A DNA stretch of 6,077 bases from Bacteroidia bacterium (GCA_016650355.1 JAENVX010000309.1:1-6077), one strand, 5' to 3'; positions 1-5,938 are shown, numbered from the stretch's first letter. The notes: generated from the sequence alone by a model not told the origin. Numbers and translations: made by a program.

Positions 1-80
1 CGTTCAGAACATTTCGTGTGGTACGCCAGAAAAATGAGAACCTATGGATCTAGGTAACCACGCAGGCGTAGCTCATAGCC
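1..80. other. Left-edge stretch with no supported gene
   Basis: This short edge region is open in frame 1 on the plus strand from the window edge to a TAA at 55-57. The other two plus frames stop at 35-37 and 51-53. Any of these could be the last residues of a gene entering from the left, which would fit the palindrome at 81-144 lying between two convergent genes. The pieces are too short to choose a frame or a family. Confidence 0.3.
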
Positions 81-144
81 CGTAGGCTGGGTGCCTCACC
101 CAGCATGTCTTGATTCGGATGCCGGGTGAGGCACCCAGCCTACG
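81..144. repeat. REPIN/BIME-like pair of inverted REP hairpins
   Basis: Two 26-base arms (81-106 and 119-144) are reverse complements with a single mismatch (102/123) around a 12-base spacer. Each arm is itself a hairpin. On the left, GCTGGGTG (86-93) pairs perfectly with CACCCAGC (97-104) over a 3-base loop. On the right, GCCGGGTG (121-128) pairs with CACCCAGC (132-139), with one C-A mismatch that becomes a G-T wobble on the other strand. GTAG (82-85) stands immediately outside the left hairpin and CTAC (140-143) outside the right one. A conserved GTAG-type tetranucleotide at the foot of an imperfect hairpin is the signature of REP elements mobilised by RAYT (Y1-type, TnpA-REP) transposases, and two in inverted orientation form a REPIN or BIME. 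No RAYT gene is in the window. A plain bidirectional terminator is the alternative, but neither side has a U-tract. Confidence 0.75.
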
Positions 145-238
145 CAACCCACGTAACCTCATCGTCATCCTCTAACGACAAGATTTCTTCCTCAATCATG
201 CGGGCCAGTTTCTTGATCCGCGCTGCTTCGCTCCCGGA
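140..238 (-). pseudogene. C-terminal fragment of an unrecognised protein
   Basis: On the minus strand a frame is open from 262 down to a TAG at 140-142. From about 238 it reads SGSEAARIKKLARMIEEEIL, then SLEDDDEVTWVA and the stop. This has the character of a real C-terminus: a charged amphipathic helix followed by an acidic tail. Its stop codon uses the CTAC foot of the neighbouring palindrome, as often happens where REP elements abut genes. The codons upstream of about 238 lie antisense to the conserved M23 sequence, so they are probably not part of the original gene. No start or N-terminal domain is present. I do not recognise the family, and the frame could be open by chance. It is called mainly from composition and position. 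Confidence 0.35.
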
Positions 239-583
239 TATGGCATGAGAATGCATCCTATATTAGGTGTATTGAAACTTCATACGGGTATAGATTTCAA
301 GTCACCAGAAGGAGAAATCATTGTGTCTACAGCTGATGGGATGGTTATTGAAAACACGTTGGATTCGTACCGTGGTCAATTCATACTGATCAAACATGAC
401 GATACCTTTTCGACTTCTTATTCACATCTTAAAAACACAATTGTAAAAGTGGGAGATAGTGTTCAAAAAGGACAAACTATAGGGTATGTTGGAAACTCGG
501 GACTTTCCAAGAGTTTTCATTTACATTATGAGGTTCTTAAAAATGACCAAGCAGTCGATCCTAAGGATTATATTCCAAATTGA
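233..583 (+). pseudogene. M23 (LytM-type) metallopeptidase domain, N-terminally truncated
   Basis: The protein is a zinc endopeptidase domain of the lysostaphin/LytM class, which cuts peptide crosslinks in peptidoglycan and acts in the periplasm or cell surface. Counting from the ATG at 245, the zinc ligands are H13 and D17 (HTGID) and H94 (HLHYEV). The catalytic histidines are H61 (YSHL) and H92. Family similarity starts before that ATG, at G-Y-G (236-244), which precedes M-R-M-H-P as in FGxRxHPI of the family. The ATG at 245 is therefore an internal Met, not a convincing start. The frame stays open upstream only to 176, without ATG, signal peptide or the usual N-terminal region, and that stretch does not resemble M23. 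Normal members carry a signal peptide, coiled coil or membrane part before this domain. The gene ends 16 bp before the convergent gene. A truncated remnant is most likely; a short functional domain cannot be excluded. Confidence 0.7.
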
Positions 584-599
584 TTAGGCAATAAGGGTT

Positions 600-1190
600 T
601 CAATTCTTCTTGGGTGGATCAATCATAATATGTGCACGATGTGATCCCGGGTTCATGATCCAAGGCATACCAGCAGTAGTAGGTTTTGCTGGCAATCCTG
701 TGCTTTCAGCTGTAGCGTAAGGAATATAAACGACTGATCTCGAATAACCGTCTTTGACCTCACCTGTTTCAATATTAAAATTTTCAGCAGATGCGGTGTA
801 AACTACAAGCGAAGCAGGTTGGGTATTCATTTTGAGTTTTCCACTCTTTACTTCCTGCTCACGAATGTTAAAAATATCGTCAAAGCTTTTTCCTTCATTT
901 TTTAATTGACGGCCACGGGCCATGAAGGGTTCCAGGCTTTTGTGATAACAGGATACGCTGAGACCTGGTTTCATGGGATCATCAGCGATGCACACCTGCT
1001 CGTTCTCACCTTTTCGCAATACAATAAATTCTCCCTTTGACGAATAACCATACACCATTGCCTTGTCTCTCGAATCTTCTGGTGAAGCGAGCACAGCAGT
1101 TTTGATTTGCAATTCTGCAGAAGGAACTGGTTGAGCATTGGTTAATCCAATCACTGCGCACAGGATCAACGATGTTATAATTGATTTCAT
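600..1190 (-). CDS. Secreted protein of unknown function (196 aa)
   Basis: I do not recognise a named family. Residues 1-19 form a Sec signal peptide: K2, a hydrophobic core and a T-N-A cleavage site before Q20. There is a Cys at position 11, but no lipobox, because the residues before it are I-L rather than small. The mature part has no membrane segment. It has two cysteines (C67, C81), which could form a disulphide in the periplasm. Recognisable stretches are VCIADDPMKPG (66-76), a helix-rich middle (85-118) and a C-terminal segment with MPWIMNPGSHRAHIMI (175-190), rich in Trp, His and Met. The start ATG is preceded by an AT-rich sequence without Shine-Dalgarno, normal for Bacteroidota. The gene lies 53 bp downstream of the GGT-like gene on the same strand, with no clear promoter or terminator between them, so co-transcription is likely. 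Both products carry export signals. The function remains unknown. Confidence 0.85.
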   Translation of the reverse strand: MKSIITSLILCAVIGLTNAQPVPSAELQIKTAVLASPEDSRDKAMVYGYSSKGEFIVLRKGENEQVCIADDPMKPGLSVSCYHKSLEPFMARGRQLKNEGKSFDDIFNIREQEVKSGKLKMNTQPASLVVYTASAENFNIETGEVKDGYSRSVVYIPYATAESTGLPAKPTTAGMPWIMNPGSHRAHIMIDPPKKN

Positions 1191-1243
1191 GATTTAATTA
1201 TTTAGACAAGTCTTATTACCTTTTAATACTTTCCGGTTTTTCT

Positions 1244-3112
1244 CTACCAGCCAATTCCATAATCTTCACCATGGTTACTCGATCCGCCCCAGAGACTTCC
1301 ATGTTTCCAATCAAAGTATATCGCATTAATTGGTCCGGAGGTGCGATCGTCAAAAGAAATTTTATACCCCATCTGAACAAGTTCTTTATGAACCCATGCT
1401 GGTGTTCCCGAATGTAACAACATTGCTCCAGGCTTTGGTTTACGTTCATTCTCATCACCGAGGGATGCATACATTTGATACGTATTGAAATTTGCCGCTT
1501 CAACGGATTCCTGAACGGTCATTCCAAACTCAACGATGTTCAAAAAGAATTGCAAAAGATTTTGATCTTGTGAGTCTCCCCCCTGCACAGCAAAAGACAA
1601 GAAGGGCTTATTGTCTTTCATCGCTATAGAAGGGGTTAGTGTTACCCTTGGTCGCTTGCCGGGCTCTACCACATTAAAGGGATCAAGTTTTTTATCCAAC
1701 ACGAAACTTTGCATCCGTTGGCTCATACCTACACCGGTTTTACCAGCTATGCAAGCAGGAAGCCAACCACCGCTTGGTGTTATTGACACCACCCAACCCT
1801 CTTTATCGGCAGCTTCAACTGAAGTAGTACCACCCAAGAAACCTGATAAATATGATTCATCTGGTTTGCTAAGAGAGAATTTGTCAAGAGACGCCAGGTT
1901 CCATTCTGAAAGTAAATCGAGGTACGGATTTTTCTTTCCTTCGAATGGATAAGGATCACCGGGCAATACTTTCGGATCGTTTTTTTCCAGGTTCATACCC
2001 TTTGCTCTTTCCTTTGCATATTCTTTCGAGAGTAATCCTTTCATTGGCTCTTCGGGTGCAAATGCCGGATCACCATAGTAAAAATCACGATCGGCAAATG
2101 ACATGTTCATCGCCTGATAAAGCGTATGAATATATCGGGCAGAATTGTAACCCATTCCTTTCAAATCAAAATTTTCCACGATGTTCAGAGCTTGTAACAA
2201 CACAGGTCCTTGCGTCCACTGTTGCATTTTATAAACCTCAATGCCTTTATAGGTAACAGAGAGTGGCTCTTCAATTTTTACTTTCCAGTTAGCGAGATCT
2301 TCCAGGGTGATTAATCCGCCCTGCTCTTGAGCTCCCCGTACAAATTCTTTCGCAATGTCGCCCTTGTAAAAACGATCGTATGCGGCATAGATAGCTTCTT
2401 TTCTGTTCTTCCCTTTTTTCAGCGCCTGCTGTTCGGAATCTACCATTTTTCTCAAGGTCTCAGCAAGGTCAAGTTGTTTAAAAATTTCTCCTCCTTCTGG
2501 TGCTTCACGCTTTTCACCAAGATGCGGAAGGAAAACGCTTTTTGAGTATGGCCATTGTTTGATCAGATCCTTCCCTCGCTCCATTGCATTGGCTGTTTGA
2601 GCATCGATGGCATACCCTTCTGCCATTTGGATGATGGGTGTTAATATTTCTTTTAAACTCATTGTTCCATATTCAGCAAGCATGGTACACAATGCACCTG
2701 GTGTGCCGGGAGTCGTAGCCGCAAGTGGGCCATATTGAGGAGGATACTTCATGCCTTTGCTGATAAAAAAATCGGCAGTAGCTCCGGTTGGAGCAACACC
2801 TAAACCATTTATGGCAATTACTTTTCCGGTTTTAGGATTGTAGATGAGTGCTTGTGTTTCTCCACCCCAACTCAGCACATCCCACATCGTGCATGTCGCG
2901 GCAAGCATAGCACATGAAGCATCTACTGCGTTACCCCCCTTGCTAAATACCATGGCCCCGGCCGTAGCTGCGAGTGGTTTGCCCGTAATGGCCATCCAAT
3001 TTTTGCCATGCAGCGGAGGCTTTTGCGTGCCCCCAGGCCTTGCATTAAAGGATTGGCTGTACACCGTTATGGTGAATGAAACAACAACAAAAAGAAAGAA
3101 ATACTTTTTCAT
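1244..3112 (-). CDS. Gamma-glutamyltransferase-like Ntn hydrolase, secreted
   Basis: A 622-residue member of the GGT superfamily, made as a proenzyme that cuts itself into two subunits. Residues 1-20 are a signal peptide. The start of the large subunit shows the family sequence GGNAVDA (59-65). The nucleophile and cleavage site is T429 in GGTTS (427-431), followed by A-D-K-E-G-W-V-V-S-I-T as in GGT. This gives subunits of about 408 and 194 residues. KRPRVTLTPSIAMKD (486-500) and VQGGDSQDQ (509-517) occupy the places of RPxSSMSPT and GSPGGSRI. Residues binding the gamma-glutamyl group in E. coli GGT appear lost. The Arg of FREMAP is replaced in INGLGVAP (101-108), and the N and D of the small subunit fall in SGGW and RMQSF. 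GGD in place of GGS recalls YwrD-like members. The substrate is probably not glutathione and may be another amide or peptide. The membership call is firm; calling it a true GGT is not. Confidence 0.9.
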   Translation of the reverse strand: MKKYFFLFVVVSFTITVYSQSFNARPGGTQKPPLHGKNWMAITGKPLAATAGAMVFSKGGNAVDASCAMLAATCTMWDVLSWGGETQALIYNPKTGKVIAINGLGVAPTGATADFFISKGMKYPPQYGPLAATTPGTPGALCTMLAEYGTMSLKEILTPIIQMAEGYAIDAQTANAMERGKDLIKQWPYSKSVFLPHLGEKREAPEGGEIFKQLDLAETLRKMVDSEQQALKKGKNRKEAIYAAYDRFYKGDIAKEFVRGAQEQGGLITLEDLANWKVKIEEPLSVTYKGIEVYKMQQWTQGPVLLQALNIVENFDLKGMGYNSARYIHTLYQAMNMSFADRDFYYGDPAFAPEEPMKGLLSKEYAKERAKGMNLEKNDPKVLPGDPYPFEGKKNPYLDLLSEWNLASLDKFSLSKPDESYLSGFLGGTTSVEAADKEGWVVSITPSGGWLPACIAGKTGVGMSQRMQSFVLDKKLDPFNVVEPGKRPRVTLTPSIAMKDNKPFLSFAVQGGDSQDQNLLQFFLNIVEFGMTVQESVEAANFNTYQMYASLGDENERKPKPGAMLLHSGTPAWVHKELVQMGYKISFDDRTSGPINAIYFDWKHGSLWGGSSNHGEDYGIGW

Positions 3113-3134
3113 TGTGAGAGGGTTTGACCTATTT

Positions 3135-3142
3135 CAAATATA
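3135..3142 (-). promoter_or_regulatory. Putative -7 element of the GGT-like gene
   Basis: On the minus strand this reads TATATTTG, matching TAnnTTTG, the -7 element used by the Bacteroidota primary sigma factor. It lies 22 bases before the start codon, so the leader would be very short, about 15-18 bases. No good TTTG -33 element is seen at the expected distance. A 6-bp stem, CCATTT/AAATGG (3144-3158), sits directly upstream and could be an operator, though it may be chance. Confidence 0.4.
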
Positions 3143-3290
3143 GCCATTTTCGAAATGGATTTTAATAATTTGTTAGCAGTGGATAAAGTAGAACAATCAT
3201 AGGTAAAATGTTATTGTTTGTTGAAGTATGATGGCGATTTGTTAAGACAGGATTTTTGCTGTTTAACAACACACTTTAGTACAAGCAAAG

Positions 3291-3298
3291 TATATTTG
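3291..3298 (+). promoter_or_regulatory. Putative -7 element of the PNP gene
   Basis: TATATTTG on the plus strand matches TAnnTTTG and ends 19 bases before the PNP start codon, implying a short leader of about 12-15 bases. A TTTG occurs at 3255-3258, but 32 bases away is too far for the usual -33 spacing, so only the -7 half is supported. Confidence 0.4.
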
Positions 3299-3317
3299 AT
3301 TAAATCAACTTCAATTA

Positions 3318-4136
3318 ATGCTAGATAAAATTACCGAAGCCAGTACTTTCTTAAGGGAGAAAGGTATTGCAAACCCAGAAGTAGGCATAATACTAGGCAC
3401 AGGTCTTGGAAATCTTTTTGTGAAGCAAATTGAGAATGCTTTGGAGATCGATTATCACGATATTCCATATTTTCCAGTTTCTACGGTTGAATTCCATAAG
3501 GGGAAATTAATTTACGGAACTATGCGCGGCAAGAAAATTCTTGCCATGCAAGGAAGGTTTCACTATTACGAGGGCTATAACATGCAGCAGATTACGCTGC
3601 CTGTTCGAGTTATGAAGATGCTGGGTGTGAAATATTTACTTGTTTCCAATGCCGCTGGTAATATGAATATGAAGTGGAAGAAGGGGGAGTTGATGCTAAT
3701 TGACGATCATATTAATTTGCAGCCAGACAATCCCTTGCGCGGACAAAACATTGATGAGCTTGGTCCACGATTTCCGGATATGAGTCAACCGTATTCAAAA
3801 ACCTTAAACAACCTGCTTTTAAAAATTGCTGGCGAGAGGAAAATAAAATTGAATGTTGGCGTTTATGTTGCTGTGATGGGGCCTAATCTTGAAACACGTG
3901 CAGAGTATAGATTCTTACATCGAATTGGTGCAGATGCTGTGGGCATGAGCACAGTGCCTGAAATTTTGGTTGCGAATCATATGGGTTTACCCTGTTGTGC
4001 CATTTCTGTATTAACTGATGATTGTGATCCTGATAATCTGAAACCCTTGAATATTGCTGAGATAATTGAAACAGCCACTAAGTCTGAAACAAAACTTACG
4101 GAGCTTTATGCAGAATTGATTGCCAGACTTAAATGA
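3318..4136 (+). CDS. Purine nucleoside phosphorylase (trimeric PNP/MTAP family)
   Basis: A cytoplasmic enzyme (EC 2.4.2.1 type) that splits purine nucleosides with phosphate into base and (deoxy)ribose 1-phosphate for purine salvage. The length, 272 residues, is normal for the homotrimeric family. Motifs in order, with human PNP equivalents: GTGLG phosphate loop (27-31, GSGLG), H60 (H64), QGRFHYYEGY (78-87, R84/H86), SNAAG (110-114), GPNLETRAE (188-196, with E192 = E201) and VGMSTVPE (208-215, with M210 = M219). The base-recognition position is unusual. Human ITNK (N243, K244) corresponds here to LTDD (D234, D235). Asp there is seen in MTA phosphorylase and in the human N243D mutant, which gains activity on adenosine. 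The preference may therefore include 6-aminopurines. The ATG follows an AT-rich leader without Shine-Dalgarno. The gene appears to be transcribed alone from its own promoter. The family call is firm, the exact substrate is not. Confidence 0.95.
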   Translation: MLDKITEASTFLREKGIANPEVGIILGTGLGNLFVKQIENALEIDYHDIPYFPVSTVEFHKGKLIYGTMRGKKILAMQGRFHYYEGYNMQQITLPVRVMKMLGVKYLLVSNAAGNMNMKWKKGELMLIDDHINLQPDNPLRGQNIDELGPRFPDMSQPYSKTLNNLLLKIAGERKIKLNVGVYVAVMGPNLETRAEYRFLHRIGADAVGMSTVPEILVANHMGLPCCAISVLTDDCDPDNLKPLNIAEIIETATKSETKLTELYAELIARLK

Positions 4137-4148
4137 TTCGCGAATAAA

Positions 4149-4184
4149 TGCAACCTTTCACGATCTCTACGCGTCTTACTTTTG
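4149..4184 (+). promoter_or_regulatory. Putative ECF-sigma promoter, overlapping a TAnnTTTG element
   Basis: TGCAACC (4149-4155) is followed after 16 bases by CGTCTTA (4172-4178). An AAC-type -35 with a CGTC-type -10 at 16-17 bases is the layout of ECF sigma factor promoters, and similar TGCAAC...CGTCTTA pairs precede ECF-controlled genes in Bacteroidota. Transcription would start near 4184, giving a leader of about 12 bases before the ATG at 4197. TACTTTTG (4177-4184) overlaps the -10 and also matches the primary -7 consensus, so two sigma factors may use this region. The motif was recalled from memory, not scored. Confidence 0.5.
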
Positions 4185-4196
4185 AATTACTGATTT

Positions 4197-5066
4197 ATGA
4201 AAACATTTCTTATCCTTTTATTTTTTGTTTCATCATTGACTCTGATGGCACAAAGCGATACAAACAGAGATTTCCATCTTGATAAGGAATATACTATCGG
4301 TAGCCAGGGAACGCTAACATTAAAGTGCTCTGACGCAAAAGTGACTATTAATGGTACGGCTCGAAATACCGCCAGGGTGAAAATTGATAGAGAAGTGGAA
4401 ACCAAAGGAATTGTATTTGGCGGACATGATGAATTTAATGTAGAGGTTGAGGAACAGAATGGGAATTTGAAAGTGTATGAAAACAAATCTTACTCTGCGT
4501 CAGGAATCGTTGGATACTATCGTGAAAAATATTCAATTAACATAAACCTTCCGGAGGGAACAAGCCTCGTAATAAAGGGCGATGATGGTGATTACCGGAT
4601 AGATAATGTGAATGGTTCCATTTCTGTTGACCTGGACGATGCCGATGTGGAATTAACCGCTTGTTCGGGAAGTGATTTTAAATTTGCGATTGACGATGGG
4701 GATATTGTGATGGATCAGGGTAAGGGAAGACTCGATATTGACGCAGATGATGCGGATGTTAGAATTTCTAACGGAGCGTTTACATTTATTCAGGCCGACA
4801 TCGATGATGGTGATTTAGTGATTGAAACATCATTGGTAGACACTGGAAGTTATTATATAAATGCACAGGATGGACTAATAGCACTCACAGTTACCAATGG
4901 CGGTGGCAAGTTTGATATTCGTCATGATGATGCGCGTATTATCACAGAAGGGAAATTCCAAACGATTGAAGAATCAGAAAATAGGACAAGGCTAACGCTT
5001 CCTTTGGGGAGCGCGAAAGTTGATATCCGTGCTGATGATGCCAGAGTGAGATTGGTTGGTCGATAA
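4197..5066 (+). CDS. Secreted DUF4097-like beta-solenoid protein with Asp ladder
   Basis: A 289-residue exported protein. Residues 1-18 are a signal peptide (cleavage after M-A, mature from Q19). The mature chain is built of short alternating hydrophobic strands typical of the DUF4097/DUF2807 (adhesin-head) beta-solenoid proteins. In those, each coil carries a turn such as SGDV; here the turns are acidic and alternate between two forms: DDGD at 129, DDAD at 147, DDGD at 166, DDAD at 184, DDGD at 203, a degenerate QDGL at 224, then DDAR at 244 and 280. An SDAK at 45 may be an early copy. Spacing is 18-19 residues in the core, so the pair repeats every 37. The stacked Asp could bind calcium or another cation along one face. 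The cell-surface or periplasmic role is unknown; DUF4097 proteins are often linked to ECF sigma/anti-sigma loci, and the promoter here fits. It ends 2 bp before a convergent gene. Confidence 0.85.
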   Translation: MKTFLILLFFVSSLTLMAQSDTNRDFHLDKEYTIGSQGTLTLKCSDAKVTINGTARNTARVKIDREVETKGIVFGGHDEFNVEVEEQNGNLKVYENKSYSASGIVGYYREKYSININLPEGTSLVIKGDDGDYRIDNVNGSISVDLDDADVELTACSGSDFKFAIDDGDIVMDQGKGRLDIDADDADVRISNGAFTFIQADIDDGDLVIETSLVDTGSYYINAQDGLIALTVTNGGGKFDIRHDDARIITEGKFQTIEESENRTRLTLPLGSAKVDIRADDARVRLVGR

Positions 5067-5068
5067 AC

Positions 5069-5938
5069 CTAAACGTCACAAATTTCAACTCCTTGTTTTA
5101 GTGAAGCAAGCTTGTCTGCTCTTTTTGGAATAAACTCCTGAGCGACAAAACCCTTAAAACCAGTTTTTACAATTGCTTGCATGATAGCAGGATAGTATAG
5201 TTCTTGTGTTTCGTCAATTTCATTGCGACCAGGTACGCCCCCAGTATGATAATGACCAATGTATTTGTGGTACTTGTTGATGGTTGCAATTACATCACCC
5301 TCCATGATCTGCATGTGGTAGATATCGTAAAGTAAGTTAAAATTTGTAGAGCCTAGTTTTTCACACAATTGAACACCCCATTCCGTGTGATCGCATTGAT
5401 AGTCTTTATGGTTGACTTTGCTGTTGAGCAATTCCATACTAATGTTAATATTGTATTTAGCGGCCATTTTTAAAACCGGCTCTAGCCCAACGGCACAATT
5501 CTCTAACCCTTTTTCATAACTCAGTCCATTGGCGTTTCCGCTAAAGCAAATAAGGGTTTTCAATCCTGCCTCTGCGGCCTTGGGAATGTTGAGCGAATAA
5601 TCTTTAAGCAATTGTTCATGTAATGCCGGGTCATTAAATCCCTTGTTAAGCCCCATTGAAGCAGCATACCCCATTGCACAAGTAAGTCCGTGTTTAATGG
5701 CTACTGACCATTGTTCTGAATTCAATAGTTCAACGGATTTTAATCCAATTTCCTTTGACGCAATCACCAAATCCTCGAGAGGAATTGAATTGTAGCACCA
5801 TTGGCATACAGAATGATTAATATTATTTTTAATATCAGGAGTTAGGACACTCATCCCTTTTGCAAGATCTGGCAAGGCCAATGCCCCTGCAGTACCCAAC
5901 GCAATTTTCTTCAATGCTTGTTTTCGGTTAATATTCAT
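5069..5938 (-). CDS. Hydroxypyruvate isomerase-like TIM-barrel protein, exported
   Basis: A member of the xylose isomerase-like TIM-barrel family, closest in motifs to hydroxypyruvate isomerase (Hyi, EC 5.3.1.22), which interconverts hydroxypyruvate and tartronate semialdehyde. Probable metal ligands are E169 (SMELLN), D205 (LLYDIYHMQ), H231 (GHYHTGGVPGR) and E268 (AQEFIP). Their spacing (36, 26, 37) closely matches E143/D178/Q204/E240 of E. coli Hyi, with His in place of Gln. The N-terminus (NRKQALKKIALGTAGALAL, 4-22) looks like a Tat signal, but with Arg-Lys instead of Arg-Arg. Many Bacteroidota paralogues of this family are exported with a twin-arginine leader, and these are usually annotated only as sugar phosphate isomerase/epimerase. 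The true substrate is therefore open. The gene follows a probable amidohydrolase gene on the same strand after 60 bp, with no TAnnTTTG element seen in between, so it may be co-transcribed with it. Confidence 0.88.
   Translation of the reverse strand: MNINRKQALKKIALGTAGALALPDLAKGMSVLTPDIKNNINHSVCQWCYNSIPLEDLVIASKEIGLKSVELLNSEQWSVAIKHGLTCAMGYAASMGLNKGFNDPALHEQLLKDYSLNIPKAAEAGLKTLICFSGNANGLSYEKGLENCAVGLEPVLKMAAKYNINISMELLNSKVNHKDYQCDHTEWGVQLCEKLGSTNFNLLYDIYHMQIMEGDVIATINKYHKYIGHYHTGGVPGRNEIDETQELYYPAIMQAIVKTGFKGFVAQEFIPKRADKLASLKQGVEICDV

Larger units (their letters stand above)
3113..3317. promoter_or_regulatory. Divergent intergenic promoter region
   Basis: This 205-bp AT-rich gap lies between two divergently transcribed genes. 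It contains the same octamer, TATATTTG, once on each strand, close to each start codon; both are exact matches to the Bacteroidota -7 element TAnnTTTG and are listed separately. Between them I see only weak similarity between 3168-3180 and 3237-3250 (both around TTTGTTA..CAG) and a short palindrome at 3144-3158. No riboswitch or small RNA could be recognised. Confidence 0.5.

Noticed and set aside
1..57. Possible C-terminus of a plus-strand gene entering from the left edge
   Set aside because: Only 18 codons, and two other frames are equally plausible, so no gene is called.
1158..1160. Cys11 in the leader of the 196-residue protein as a lipoprotein site
   Set aside because: The residues before it (L-I-L) do not make a lipobox, which needs a small residue at -1, and a better cleavage site follows at 19/20.
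1191..1243. Search for a terminator or promoter between the GGT-like gene and the 196-residue gene
   Set aside because: No stable hairpin and no TAnnTTTG on the minus strand; treated as an operon spacer.
1216..1503. Open frame of 95 codons on the minus strand
   Set aside because: It lies out of frame within the 3' end of the GGT-like gene, has no family resemblance, and the main frame has clear motifs there.
1611..2545. Three plus-strand open frames (1611-1952, 1945-2256, 2327-2545)
   Set aside because: All are antisense to the GGT-like coding sequence and their translations show no domain or export signal; they are shadows.
2844..3143. Plus-strand open frame of 99 codons
   Set aside because: Antisense to the N-terminal part of the GGT-like gene and its promoter; no recognisable protein features.
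4136..4145. Perfect palindrome ATTCGCGAAT after the PNP stop codon
   Set aside because: Only 10 bp with no loop and no U-tract, so it is not a terminator; a chance palindrome is sufficient explanation.
4187..4486. Minus-strand open frame of 99 codons
   Set aside because: Antisense to the signal peptide and first strands of the DUF4097-like gene; its Ser/Phe/Val-rich composition is that of a reversed coding strand.
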